This document shows positions 7,719 through 14,407 of a stretch of 27,009 bases of DNA, piece after piece. A model generated the notes under the pieces. It was not told the DNA's origin. It saw only the letters and a program-made list of their open reading frames with translations, and searched no databases. Position 1 is the first letter of the stretch, and every line of letters starts with the position of its first letter. This DNA is from JANQPA01 sp964628385 (GTDB lineage: Bacteria; Bacteroidota; Bacteroidia; Chitinophagales; Saprospiraceae): NCBI GenBank assembly GCA_964628385.1, contig CAZVOD010000066.1, positions 1-27,009 on the forward strand, read 5' to 3'. A program made the position numbers and the translations under genes.

Positions 7719-9147
7719 GTCTAAGATAAAGTCCGTTCCCAGCTTTTACACCAGTGTACAAGCTTATTTTGACAAGGCTGCTGCTCATACTGGTTTGCCA
7801 CAGGGGCTACTGGATCATATTAAGGCTTGCAACTCTGTATACCGACTTACCTTCCCGGTGAAGTTTGGCGACGAGGTAAAAGTGATCGAAGCCTACAGGG
7901 TACAGCATAGTCACCACCGTTCTCCAACTAAGGGTGGTATTCGATACAGTAATCACGTCAATCAGGATGAAGTGATGGCGCTTGCCACCCTGATGACTTA
8001 CAAATGTGCCATTGTGGATGTGCCTTTTGGTGGTGCTAAGGGAGGAGTAAAGATCAATCCCTGGGAATATACACCTGAACAATTAGAAAAAATTACCCGT
8101 CGATACACAGCAGAGTTGGTAAAGCGTAATTTCATTGGTCCGGCAATTGATGTACCAGCGCCGGATTATGGAACAGGAGCCCGGGAAATGGCTTGGATTT
8201 ACGATACTTACAGAACTTTCAAAGATAATGAGATTGATGCAGCAGGTTGTGTAACGGGTAAGCCTGTTAATCAAAATGGTATTAGAGGACGGATAGAAGC
8301 TACCGGTAGAGGTGTCTATTATGGTATCCGGGAGGCGATGTGCCACGAAGAAGATATGAACAGGCTGGGCCTTTCTCCGGGAATAGAAGGAAAGACTATG
8401 GTTATCCAAGGACTGGGTAATGTAGGGTCCTTTGCCGGAAAAATCTCTCAGGATGAAGGTGGTGTAAAAATAATTGGTGTCGGTGAAGTGGAAGGAGCTA
8501 TCTACAAGCCCGATGGCATCAATATTCACGAGCTGTTAGAATTCAGAAAAGAAACGGGTTCTATTTTGAATTTTCCCGGCGCTACGAATTTTGATAAGGA
8601 AGATAGAAGAAAAGTACTGGAATTTGAATGCGATATTCTGGTACCCGCAGCTCTGGAAAATGAGATTACTGTCAATAACGTCAATAACGTAAAGGCAAAA
8701 ATAATAGCCGAAGCAGCCAATGGCCCAATCACTTCCGAAGCTGAAAAAGTATTGATCGATAAAGGTATTTTAATCATTCCGGATGTATTCCTGAACGCCG
8801 GCGGTGTAACGGTATCTTATTTCGAATGGAAAAAGAACCTTTCTCATATGCGGTTTGGTAGAATGGAAAAGCGTTTCAATCAAAGGCAGGCCAGAGAAAT
8901 GGTAAGATTGATCGAAACCAAGTCAGGACATCCTATCACAGAAGATGAAAAAGGTATGGTAGTTAGAGGCGCAGATGAAATAGACCTGGTACGGTCCGGC
9001 CTGGAAGAGACAATGATCAACTCTTATCAGCAGATTCGCACCCTGATGGCTAGTAAAGAAGGCTTGAAAGACCTTCGTACAGCCGCCTTTGTAAATGCCA
9101 TTCTTAAAATTAGTAGCGATTACATGAGCCTGGGAATCTTCCCATAA
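7711..9147 (+). CDS. Glu/Leu/Phe/Val dehydrogenase (glutamate dehydrogenase)
   Basis: Reversible oxidative deamination of glutamate to 2-oxoglutarate and ammonia, linking nitrogen and carbon metabolism. The 478-residue protein has the substrate domain with SPTKGGIRYS and PFGGAKGGVKINP (catalytic Lys about K110), PAPDYGTGAREMAWIYDTY, and the Rossmann nucleotide site GLGNVG at 234-239. These are followed by AEAANGPIT and PDVFLNAGGVTVSYFEW. The coenzyme preference is not certain. ATG at 7711 lies inside the end of ccmD (the shared bases read ATGACTAA), so its expression is probably tied to the ccmC-ccmD transcript. A strong terminator follows at 9198-9245. Confidence 0.95.
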   Translation: MTKSKIKSVPSFYTSVQAYFDKAAAHTGLPQGLLDHIKACNSVYRLTFPVKFGDEVKVIEAYRVQHSHHRSPTKGGIRYSNHVNQDEVMALATLMTYKCAIVDVPFGGAKGGVKINPWEYTPEQLEKITRRYTAELVKRNFIGPAIDVPAPDYGTGAREMAWIYDTYRTFKDNEIDAAGCVTGKPVNQNGIRGRIEATGRGVYYGIREAMCHEEDMNRLGLSPGIEGKTMVIQGLGNVGSFAGKISQDEGGVKIIGVGEVEGAIYKPDGINIHELLEFRKETGSILNFPGATNFDKEDRRKVLEFECDILVPAALENEITVNNVNNVKAKIIAEAANGPITSEAEKVLIDKGILIIPDVFLNAGGVTVSYFEWKKNLSHMRFGRMEKRFNQRQAREMVRLIETKSGHPITEDEKGMVVRGADEIDLVRSGLEETMINSYQQIRTLMASKEGLKDLRTAAFVNAILKISSDYMSLGIFP

Positions 9148-9197
9148 TTGTTATAGCAATTGCGGTACTAAATATCACTAGCGCTCAAAAATTTTAC

Positions 9198-9245
9198 AAA
9201 TCACCGCCGAGAAGATATTTTGTTGTCTCGTCGGTGATTTTTTTT
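9198..9245 (+). terminator. Strong rho-independent terminator of the ccmC-ccmD-gdh unit
   Basis: Arms aaatcaccgccgag (9198-9211) and ctcgtcggtgattt (9227-9240) pair over 14 positions with one mismatch and a 15-base loop, and run directly into eight T (9238-9245). The site lies 50 bases past the dehydrogenase stop. Confidence 0.88.
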
Positions 9246-9284
9246 AATTATTGTATAATTAACACTAATTCTTTTTGAAATACT

Positions 9285-9334
9285 AAACAAAATAATATTT
9301 TGTTTGTATTATTGCCGTCGAGCAAATGGCTCGA
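9285..9334. promoter_or_regulatory. Two inverted repeats upstream of the Lrp-type gene (possible operator)
   Basis: A perfect 9-base inverted repeat, aaacaaaat and attttgttt (9285-9293, 9297-9305), has a 3-base centre. It is followed by tcgagc/gctcga arms (9318-9323, 9329-9334) around aaatg. Lrp/AsnC proteins often regulate themselves through AT-rich palindromes, so this is a reasonable operator candidate, but it lies about 200 bases from the start codon and no promoter was placed. Confidence 0.3.
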
Positions 9335-9510
9335 TTAACGGATTTTTAAACTTCAAAAAGTTGAGTAACCACTTTGTTGGAATAGTAAAAAATTTGGTAA
9401 ATAAAGATTATCAAAAAATATATCAGGGCAAGTTGCTTGGTTTTTTGTATTTTGTTCTATTAGATGGTATATTGTGATGTTTTTGATTTTTAACTGATAA
9501 TTAGTGATCC

Positions 9511-9984
9511 ATGTCTGAGAAGTTAGATAAAATCGACTTGAAGATTTTGAAAATTTTACAAGAGAACAGCAAGATAACCAATCTTGATTTGTCCAAGAAG
9601 ATAGGTTTGTCACCAGCTCCTACGCTAGAACGAGTGAAGAAGTTGGAAAACCAGCATGTTATAGAAAGTTACCATGCCAAAGTAAATCCCCAAACGATAG
9701 GTTTGAATGTAAAAACCTTCGTGCTGGTTTCTCTGGCCTGGCAAAAGGAAAATGCCTTGAATAATTTTCTGGAAAAAATTCGTCAGATTGAAGAAATTGT
9801 TGAATGCTACATCATAACGGGTGAGGCTGACTTTTTGATAAAGATAGTGTGTAGGGATATTCCTACTTACGAGCAATTACTTTTCAAGACGCTTTCTCAA
9901 ATTGAAGAGATTGAGCGCCTTAAAACCCTGATGACCCTGTCGACTGTCAAAGATGCCAAGATTATGCCTTATCGCTATGAGTAG
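9511..9984 (+). CDS. Lrp/AsnC family transcriptional regulator
   Basis: A 157-residue regulator, the standard Lrp/AsnC length. The N-terminal helix-turn-helix covers about residues 5-60 (DKIDLKILKILQENSKITN, then LSKKIGLSPAPTLERVKKLE). The C-terminal RAM/ligand domain begins near TFVLVSLAWQKENA and includes the VECYIITGEADFLIKIVC strand-turn-strand that binds amino acids and forms the oligomer. Its target is unknown. Sitting next to glutamate dehydrogenase, it could sense an amino acid and control nitrogen or amino-acid metabolism, although the strong terminator between the two shows separate transcription. Confidence 0.93.
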   Translation: MSEKLDKIDLKILKILQENSKITNLDLSKKIGLSPAPTLERVKKLENQHVIESYHAKVNPQTIGLNVKTFVLVSLAWQKENALNNFLEKIRQIEEIVECYIITGEADFLIKIVCRDIPTYEQLLFKTLSQIEEIERLKTLMTLSTVKDAKIMPYRYE

Positions 9985-9998
9985 GCTCTCGCATAGTT

Positions 9999-10189
9999 AG
10001 ACTTGTTTCAAAGGTATTGGAACTGGTTAAAATGGATTCTTTACAAACCCGGGCGCTGTCGCGTTTTTTCCTTCGAATGTTTAAGAGGTATTCAACTTTC
10101 AGGATTGTCAGGTTTTCTCATTTTACTTCTTTTAGTTGCCTGGTCCTTCAGAAGTTGAATAGTCATAGTATTTCTTACAAAACAAGTCT
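9999..10189. repeat. Repeat element with AGACTTGTTT ends (long copy, MITE-like)
   Basis: Terminal inverted repeats agacttgttt (9999-10008) and aaacaagtct (10180-10189) enclose 171 bases. These contain a second nested inverted pair, tattcaactt (10089-10098) and aagttgaata (10152-10161), extended imperfectly on the inner side by tcagga and tcctt. The same terminal sequence recurs at 21946-22009, so this is a repeat family. A 60-codon ORF inside is not considered a gene. There is no transposase, so it could be a MITE, a hairpin repeat or a decayed IS end pair. Confidence 0.55.
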
Positions 10190-10233
10190 ACCGAAGTGAT
10201 CGTAATGTTTTTTACAATCATTTCGATTTTTTA

Positions 10234-11049
10234 ATGTCAAATCAGTTTTCCGGCATGGAGCATACTTTCTTGTGGAAGCTGACTTATCCGGCTGTTACTT
10301 CTCCTTCCTATTTACTCGGTACTATGCATGTGCGTGATGATCGGGCTTTCTTGATGCAGCGAACTATACAGGATTGCATTGATGCCTGCGTTATTTATGC
10401 AGCTGAGTCTAATATTGATGAATTGCGGCGGCAGCAGAATTTCTCTTATCTCAATTTAGCAAACGGGATACATATTCCCGATCTGTTTGAGCCTCACCAA
10501 TTTGAAAAGCTACATCGGATTATAGATAAGGCTTTTGGGATTGGTAATATGCTTTTTTCCAATAAAAAACCTATACTCATTGCTTATGCCATTGATCAAA
10601 TTATTCTGGATGGCTCACAGGCAATGGCACTGGATGACTTTCTTTGGTCTTATGGCATACTTAGACAAAAAGAGCTTACCGGAGTGGAGCCCGAAAGTAT
10701 GCAGCGGCGTATTATTCTGCAAATACCGCTGGAGCAACAGGTCAAACAGTTGTTGTCGATTAGTAAAAATGTATCGGCACACCGAAAAAGTGTGAATAAA
10801 ATGGCTGATTTATACGCCGGAGGACGCCTAAGGCAAGTCTATCTAAGTACAAAAAGGGGACTTGGAGATATGCGCAGATTTATGCTTTACGAGAGAAATA
10901 TCAGGATGGCTGAGCGCATCTTCGAGTTGATGAATACCAACAGCAGTTTTTGTGCTATAGGCGCCGCTCACTTACCAGGAAAATACGGCGTCTTGCGTTA
11001 TCTTAAAAAAGAAGGCGTGCAACTCGAGCCTATTCCCTGGGTCTTCTGA
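10234..11049 (+). CDS. TraB/GumN family protein (TIKI-like putative metalloprotease)
   Basis: A 271-residue member of the TraB/GumN/TIKI superfamily, proposed metal-dependent peptidases. The two family motifs are present: G-x2-H in LLGTMH (G29-H32) near the N-terminus and G-x2-H in IGAAHLPG (H246) near the C-terminus, together with the conserved acidic residue in YAAESNID (E58). Unlike many family members, it shows no N-terminal signal peptide from ATG 10234 (MSNQFSGMEHTFLWKLTYP), so it may be cytoplasmic. It is monocistronic, convergent with the YjjX-type gene 27 bases downstream. The physiological role is unknown. Confidence 0.85.
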   Translation: MSNQFSGMEHTFLWKLTYPAVTSPSYLLGTMHVRDDRAFLMQRTIQDCIDACVIYAAESNIDELRRQQNFSYLNLANGIHIPDLFEPHQFEKLHRIIDKAFGIGNMLFSNKKPILIAYAIDQIILDGSQAMALDDFLWSYGILRQKELTGVEPESMQRRIILQIPLEQQVKQLLSISKNVSAHRKSVNKMADLYAGGRLRQVYLSTKRGLGDMRRFMLYERNIRMAERIFELMNTNSSFCAIGAAHLPGKYGVLRYLKKEGVQLEPIPWVF

Positions 11050-11057
11050 GTGTACTT

Positions 11058-11091
11058 TGGCTTCCGTACTAGCTAATTAGCCAGGTTTTTT
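11058..11091 (+). terminator. Terminator candidate between the convergent TraB/GumN and YjjX-type genes
   Basis: Arms tggct (11058-11062) and agcca (11079-11083) enclose a tagctaatt-rich loop and are followed by six T (11086-11091). It overlaps the last codons of the opposite-strand gene. The stem is short, so support is moderate. Confidence 0.4.
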
Positions 11092-11616
11092 AAACAAATT
11101 AGGTTTTCTGAAAGGTATAAGTGCCAGAATGACCGCCGGCACATAAAAGCTGATCCTGTCTATGGCGCCATCAGTAAGTAGCCCGGCAGAGCCTATGGTC
11201 TGCTTGGAGTTGTCAGTACCAAAAACAATATCATCGGCATGCCCTAACTCGTAGCCCTGTTGAACAAGTGTAACGATCCCTGGAGGAAGAAAAAAACCAG
11301 CAGTTCGGGCCTTGCCCAATCGATCGCTGTGCCGGACTACTATCCAGGCCATTGTTTCCATTTCCTGACCCTTCTGAATAAGGCCGCCTTCTATTCCCAC
11401 CCAATAATCTGCAGTTGGGTGAGCCTTTTTGGCATTGGTCGCTCTGTTGTAAGCTCCCCGATAAGTTTCTTCTTCTCCCATGGGCTGATCACTGACCCCT
11501 GATTCAGCAGATATACCCTTGGCTTCAAATGTTTCTTTGGGAAACATACGCTCAAAGCCTTTTCGAGCAGCTTGTATTTTCATAGGGTTCTGGGAGGCGA
11601 CCACAATTTTTTTCAT
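11077..11616 (-). CDS. yjjX: Inosine/xanthosine triphosphatase, YjjX family
   Basis: House-cleaning NTPase that hydrolyses non-canonical purine triphosphates such as ITP and XTP. It starts with the family signature MKKIVVASQNPMKIQAAR. SGVSDQPMGEEETYRGAYNR carries the expected QPxGxxET and R-A-x-N-R motif, followed by YWVGIEGGL, then the C-terminal GHADDIVFGTDNSKQTIGSAG and GLLTDGAIDRISFYVPAVILAL segments. The length of 179 residues fits. A -7-like element TATCTTTG (complement of 11668-11675) lies 52 bases before the start codon. Confidence 0.93.
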   Translation of the reverse strand: MKKIVVASQNPMKIQAARKGFERMFPKETFEAKGISAESGVSDQPMGEEETYRGAYNRATNAKKAHPTADYWVGIEGGLIQKGQEMETMAWIVVRHSDRLGKARTAGFFLPPGIVTLVQQGYELGHADDIVFGTDNSKQTIGSAGLLTDGAIDRISFYVPAVILALIPFRKPNLFKKPG

Positions 11617-11667
11617 AAATATGATTTAAAAATATGCTAAAAAGTCAGGTTGCGATGGAATTTAAAG

Positions 11668-11675
11668 CAAAGATA
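11668..11675 (-). promoter_or_regulatory. Bacteroidota-type -7 element before the YjjX-type gene
   Basis: The minus strand reads TATCTTTG, an exact match to TAnnTTTG, 52 bases ahead of the ATG. No TTG -33 box is found at the expected distance, so it is only a candidate. Confidence 0.35.
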
Positions 11676-11782
11676 TTGCACTAATGTTGACGTAAGTGTT
11701 TGTCGACAAATTTTTCTCAAAACTGATTACAACTGACTCTGTCAGAGCAGAGCTGGGGGTATTCTAAACCTACTACTGTTGT

Positions 11783-12340
11783 ATGGCAAATATAATTCAT
11801 ATTCAAATTCTGGAGAAAGGAGTAGCCATTTGGAATGAGTGGCGCAAGGAAAACCCGACGATAGAACCTGATCTGAGTGAGCTTAAATCAATAGCTCGTC
11901 GAAATTTGACGGGAATTGACTTCTCCAAAACGGATTTAAGCGCAGCTAATTTATTGCATTGCAGCTTGCGAAATGCCAATTTGAACGGCGCTACGCTTAC
12001 AGCAGCTATTTTAAAGAACACTGTCCTTATCCGTGCTCGTTTAATAAAAACTGACCTAAGTTACGTCAACTTCACCTTTGCAAAACTAGCATATGCTTAC
12101 ATTTTACAAAGCGATATGACTCATTCCAATCTCTACGGAGCAAAAATTGAGGGCGCTCACTTTATACAATCGGATTTAAGTCATTCCAATCTCGAAGCAG
12201 TTAAGATGTCGGCAACAAAGTTTACGAACGTTAATTTTGAAGGCTGCAATATGCTGGATTCCAACCCGGAGGCTGCTACTTTCAAGGAATGTAGCAACTT
12301 GGACTGGATGATCGCTCAAGCGCGTGAGAAAGCGAAATAA
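11783..12340 (+). CDS. Pentapeptide repeat protein
   Basis: A 185-residue protein whose residues about 45-170 follow the A(D/N)LXX five-residue periodicity: DFSKTDLSAANLLHCSLRN, NANLNGATL, ARLIKTDLSYVNF, SNLYGAKIEGAHF and SNLEAVKMSATKF. This predicts a right-handed quadrilateral beta-helix. Some members mimic DNA and protect gyrase (Qnr, MfpA), but most have no known role and nothing here points to gyrase. The start region HIQILEKGVAIWNEWRKENP resembles the N-terminus of other pentapeptide proteins with an upstream helix. Two DNA segments of about 20 bases (around 12117 and 12177, both with actcattccaatctc-type sequence) are near-duplicates, suggesting internal unit duplication. Confidence 0.88.
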   Translation: MANIIHIQILEKGVAIWNEWRKENPTIEPDLSELKSIARRNLTGIDFSKTDLSAANLLHCSLRNANLNGATLTAAILKNTVLIRARLIKTDLSYVNFTFAKLAYAYILQSDMTHSNLYGAKIEGAHFIQSDLSHSNLEAVKMSATKFTNVNFEGCNMLDSNPEAATFKECSNLDWMIAQAREKAK

Positions 12341-12472
12341 GAAAAATTATTGTCGCTATTTTGTATAGATTGCTTGCTTTTGCCAGCTGGGAAAACGGTG
12401 AAAGCGCTTATTTTAGTTAATTTACTGTTGGTAAAATCACTTGATTGCTACTTTTACATTGTATCTTATCTT

Positions 12473-12480
12473 TAGATTTG
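12473..12480 (+). promoter_or_regulatory. -7 promoter element candidate (TAGATTTG)
   Basis: Exact match to TAnnTTTG. No TTG at the optimal 19-21 base spacing upstream. If used, transcription would start near 12487 and the transcript would carry the hairpin at 12512-12615 as its leader. Confidence 0.35.
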
Positions 12481-12511
12481 TTGAAGTTGTTTGGAAATAT
12501 ACTTTCATGCC

Positions 12512-12615
12512 CGGAGGCCAAACCTTATGGATCAAATACTTCAGCTTTGTTATTCCCGTAGCTGATGCTGCGAAAAAAAAAGCGCTTTGTTGTATCCATA
12601 GGCTTTGACCCTCCG
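12512..12615. repeat. Long imperfect inverted repeat / hairpin
   Basis: The left arm (12512-12532, cggaggccaaaccttatgga) and right arm (12593-12615) pair over about 20 positions with a few mismatches; cggag and tatggat are exact. The loop is about 60 bases and contains a nine-A run between gctgcg and agcgct. This may be an RNA leader structure or a hairpin repeat element. Confidence 0.45.
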
Positions 12616-12662
12616 CTGTGAACCTACCTGCTTGGACAAGTCTTTTAAAAAAAGGATATAGT

Positions 12663-13001
12663 ATGGAAAAAATATCGAATGAAGCATATGGTGTAGAATT
12701 AGCCAGGAAAGTTGCTAAAGTTATAAAAATATACAGTGGTATTTACAATGTACACCGTGATTATTGTGGGATGGGGTTGGCATACCACAACGACACCTAT
12801 TACTATGGAGAGTGCTGGGAGGGTTTTCCACCTACAGACCATGCTTTTAAAAGTGAAAAGACTTTTGTGGCGTGGTTAAGCGTCCAATCGGACCTCAGCC
12901 TTAGTGCTCATGACCACCCGGATCATTTTATACGCCTCAATCAAAGGATAACAAAGAAAAGGTTAGAGGATGCTATTGCTAGGTATGAGGCAGAAGCATA
13001 A
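12663..13001 (+). CDS. Small conserved-looking protein of unknown function
   Basis: A 112-residue soluble protein, MEKISNEAYGVELARKVAKV to the basic C-terminal helix ITKKRLEDAIARYEAEA. The middle is rich in aromatic and polar residues (YNVHRDYCGMGLAYHNDTYY, GECWEGFPPTDHAF) with several His, Cys and Asp residues. It feels like a known but unnamed small bacterial family. No catalytic motif can be assigned. ATG at 12663 is preferred over the in-frame GTG at 12618 because AAAGGA lies 8 bases upstream, one of few Shine-Dalgarno-like sites in the window. It sits downstream of the hairpin leader and ahead of tRNA-Ser on the other strand. Confidence 0.75.
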   Translation: MEKISNEAYGVELARKVAKVIKIYSGIYNVHRDYCGMGLAYHNDTYYYGECWEGFPPTDHAFKSEKTFVAWLSVQSDLSLSAHDHPDHFIRLNQRITKKRLEDAIARYEAEA

Positions 13002-13207
13002 ATGCTGATCTCAAATGGAAAGATCCGGTGCTTTGAGAAAATAGTAGTCCTGATTTTTTGGAGGTACAGCTTTCCCCAAATATTCAACCCGATAGATTGA
13101 TTATCGCTCACGATCACCGCTTCTATTGTACTGACTTTTTGGTTGAAATAGCTAATAAAAGAGAATGGAAAATGAAATGAAGGAAAATAACTTACCTTGT
13201 AAAAGAG

Positions 13208-13295
<88 letters not shown>

Positions 13296-13333
13296 TAGTT
13301 TATCTTTTGAGGTACTGGCCTCAATTGAAGTTG

Positions 13334-13364
13334 CAAATGTAGTATATGTTTGTAGAAAATGCAA
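13334..13364 (-). promoter_or_regulatory. Promoter of tRNA-Ser
   Basis: On the minus strand: TTG (complement of 13362-13364), a 20-base spacer, then TACATTTG (complement of 13334-13341), matching the Bacteroidota TTG-N19-21-TAnnTTTG promoter. It predicts a short leader of about 30 bases before the tRNA. Confidence 0.6.
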
Positions 13365-13480
13365 TAAAGAGTCCTCAATTTTTTAATCAAAATAAGGAAA
13401 TGCTTACCAGCGTGTTTGGAATTTGCTTTTGATGCCGAAAATACATTTAGGATGCTGAAAATAAAGCTGTTTTTGAGTTT

Positions 13481-13665
13481 CTAAGGAATGGGTCAATAAT
13501 AAATTATGCATCTTTATTTGTTCTTTTGCCGCCCAGTTTCGCCTGCCTGACGGCCGGCAGGTTAAAAAGCCTCGTTGATGGGCTGCATCGCCTAAGTTTT
13601 TTGCCTCACTGAACAGCAAAACACCTGCGTAAATCTTGTACACTTTGTTAATGCCCCATTCCTAA
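13481..13665. repeat. MITE-like element with imperfect terminal inverted repeats
   Basis: The left end is ctaaggaatgggtcaataa. The right end read in reverse complement is ttaggaatggggcattaa, so about 16 of 18-19 bases match. The 185-base element contains a GC-rich palindrome with cctgcc and ggcagg arms at 13542-13561, far more GC-rich than its surroundings. An antisense open frame through it is low-complexity and looks spurious. I recall similar intergenic repeats with this palindrome in other Bacteroidota; that is from memory. Confidence 0.5.
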
Positions 13666-13890
13666 TCAGCGGAGTTTGCTCAATTCAAGTCTATTTTACA
13701 AAATTCTCCCCGGTGATCGTCTTGATTTTCCGATACCTCAATTCTTATCGCCATTATCACGTTAGAGAGATACGTTTTCTAAATTTAATATATTTTAAAA
13801 TAATGTATTTTTTATATTTATAATTTAACTCAAAGAAGAATTCTAGCAAAGGTCACAAAACAGGACTCTCAGAAACATTTACTTAAAATA

Positions 13891-13958
13891 TTCCCTGAAG
13901 CAGGTTTCAATAAAAGTCGACACAAGCTCAGGCTTCGGCAGATGCCTGCTCAAGGGAA
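13891..13958. repeat. Imperfect hairpin
   Basis: ttccctgaagcaggt (13891-13905) pairs with gcctgctcaagggaa (13944-13958), with mismatches only in the middle. The intervening segment contains ctcaggcttcggcag. Function unknown. Confidence 0.4.
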
Positions 13959-14003
13959 TGTTCTTTCCTTGTCAATTTTAACACTGAAATTTCATCTTTT
14001 ATT

Positions 14004-14055
14004 CTATCCCATGGCGTGACTGGATAATTAGCCCGAACCGGTCACGTCCGGATAG
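14004..14055. repeat. Extended hairpin
   Basis: Outer arms ctatcc (14004-14009) and ggatag (14050-14055), with inner arms cgtgactgg (14015-14023) and ccggtcacg (14038-14046), give a stem interrupted by an internal loop and one mismatch. Thermodynamically strong for this AT-rich region. No T run follows directly, so a terminator is less likely. Confidence 0.45.
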
Positions 14056-14338
14056 TAAAATCTAGGACCCCCTCCTTGGCTTTGGAATGCCTACTATTTT
14101 TTACAAAAATGCAATATTGGTTACTAATAGTAAATAATTTATTGATCAAAATGTTTTTTCATAAGTTATGTATTCCATTTTCCTCCATTTTTTTATATAT
14201 TACAGAAAATCTGCATTCCCAGAGCTTCGAGAGTTTATAAAAACATGCCTAACATTTTTTGCTTTTTCACGTACTCTTACCGTAGAGTAAAGTGCTAGCA
14301 ATCATTCTCCCCCGTAGTATTTAAGACCTTTTGCTTAA

Positions 14339-14354
14339 CTGACATTTATGTCAG
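14339..14354. promoter_or_regulatory. Perfect palindrome ahead of the 14408 gene (possible operator)
   Basis: ctgacat-tt-atgtcag is a perfect 7+7 inverted repeat ending 53 bases before the ATG at 14408. Size and position fit a dimeric repressor site, but no regulator is known. Confidence 0.3.
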
Positions 14355-14407
14355 GATTAGATGCTATTTAAATAAACTAATCAATTAATACCCAAAATAA
14401 TTGTACA

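Larger units (their letters stand above)
9148..9510. other. Intergenic region between glutamate dehydrogenase and lrp-type gene
   Basis: This stretch is very AT-rich and holds no ORF that looks real. It contains the strong terminator at 9198-9245, a 9+9 inverted repeat at 9285-9305 and a 6+6 hairpin at 9318-9334. No clear -7 promoter match was found before the regulator gene. Confidence 0.7.
12341..12662. other. Intergenic region with a promoter-like box and a long hairpin
   Basis: It holds an exact TAnnTTTG match (TAGATTTG, 12473-12480) and a long imperfect hairpin (12512-12532 with 12593-12615). Both could belong to a structured leader of the gene starting at 12663. No separate gene is seen. 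Confidence 0.55.
13296..14407. other. Gene-free 1.1-kb region with several inverted repeats
   Basis: No convincing ORF. It contains the tRNA promoter (13334-13364), a 185-bp MITE-like element (13481-13665), two imperfect hairpins (13891-13958 and 14004-14055), very AT-rich sequence and a perfect palindrome (14339-14354) just before the next gene. It separates housekeeping genes from the surface-protein locus. Confidence 0.75.

Noticed and set aside
8083..8529. 148-codon ORF antisense to glutamate dehydrogenase
   Set aside because: A shadow of a highly conserved gene, with no coding features of its own.
10017..10199. 60-codon ORF between the Lrp-type and TraB/GumN genes
   Set aside because: It lies almost wholly inside the AGACTTGTTT repeat element, has an unnatural composition (Ser/Phe/Arg-rich) and no recognisable features.
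13404..13643. 79-codon minus-strand ORF
   Set aside because: It runs through the MITE-like element and its GC palindrome. It matches no protein pattern and reads like a chance frame through a repeat.
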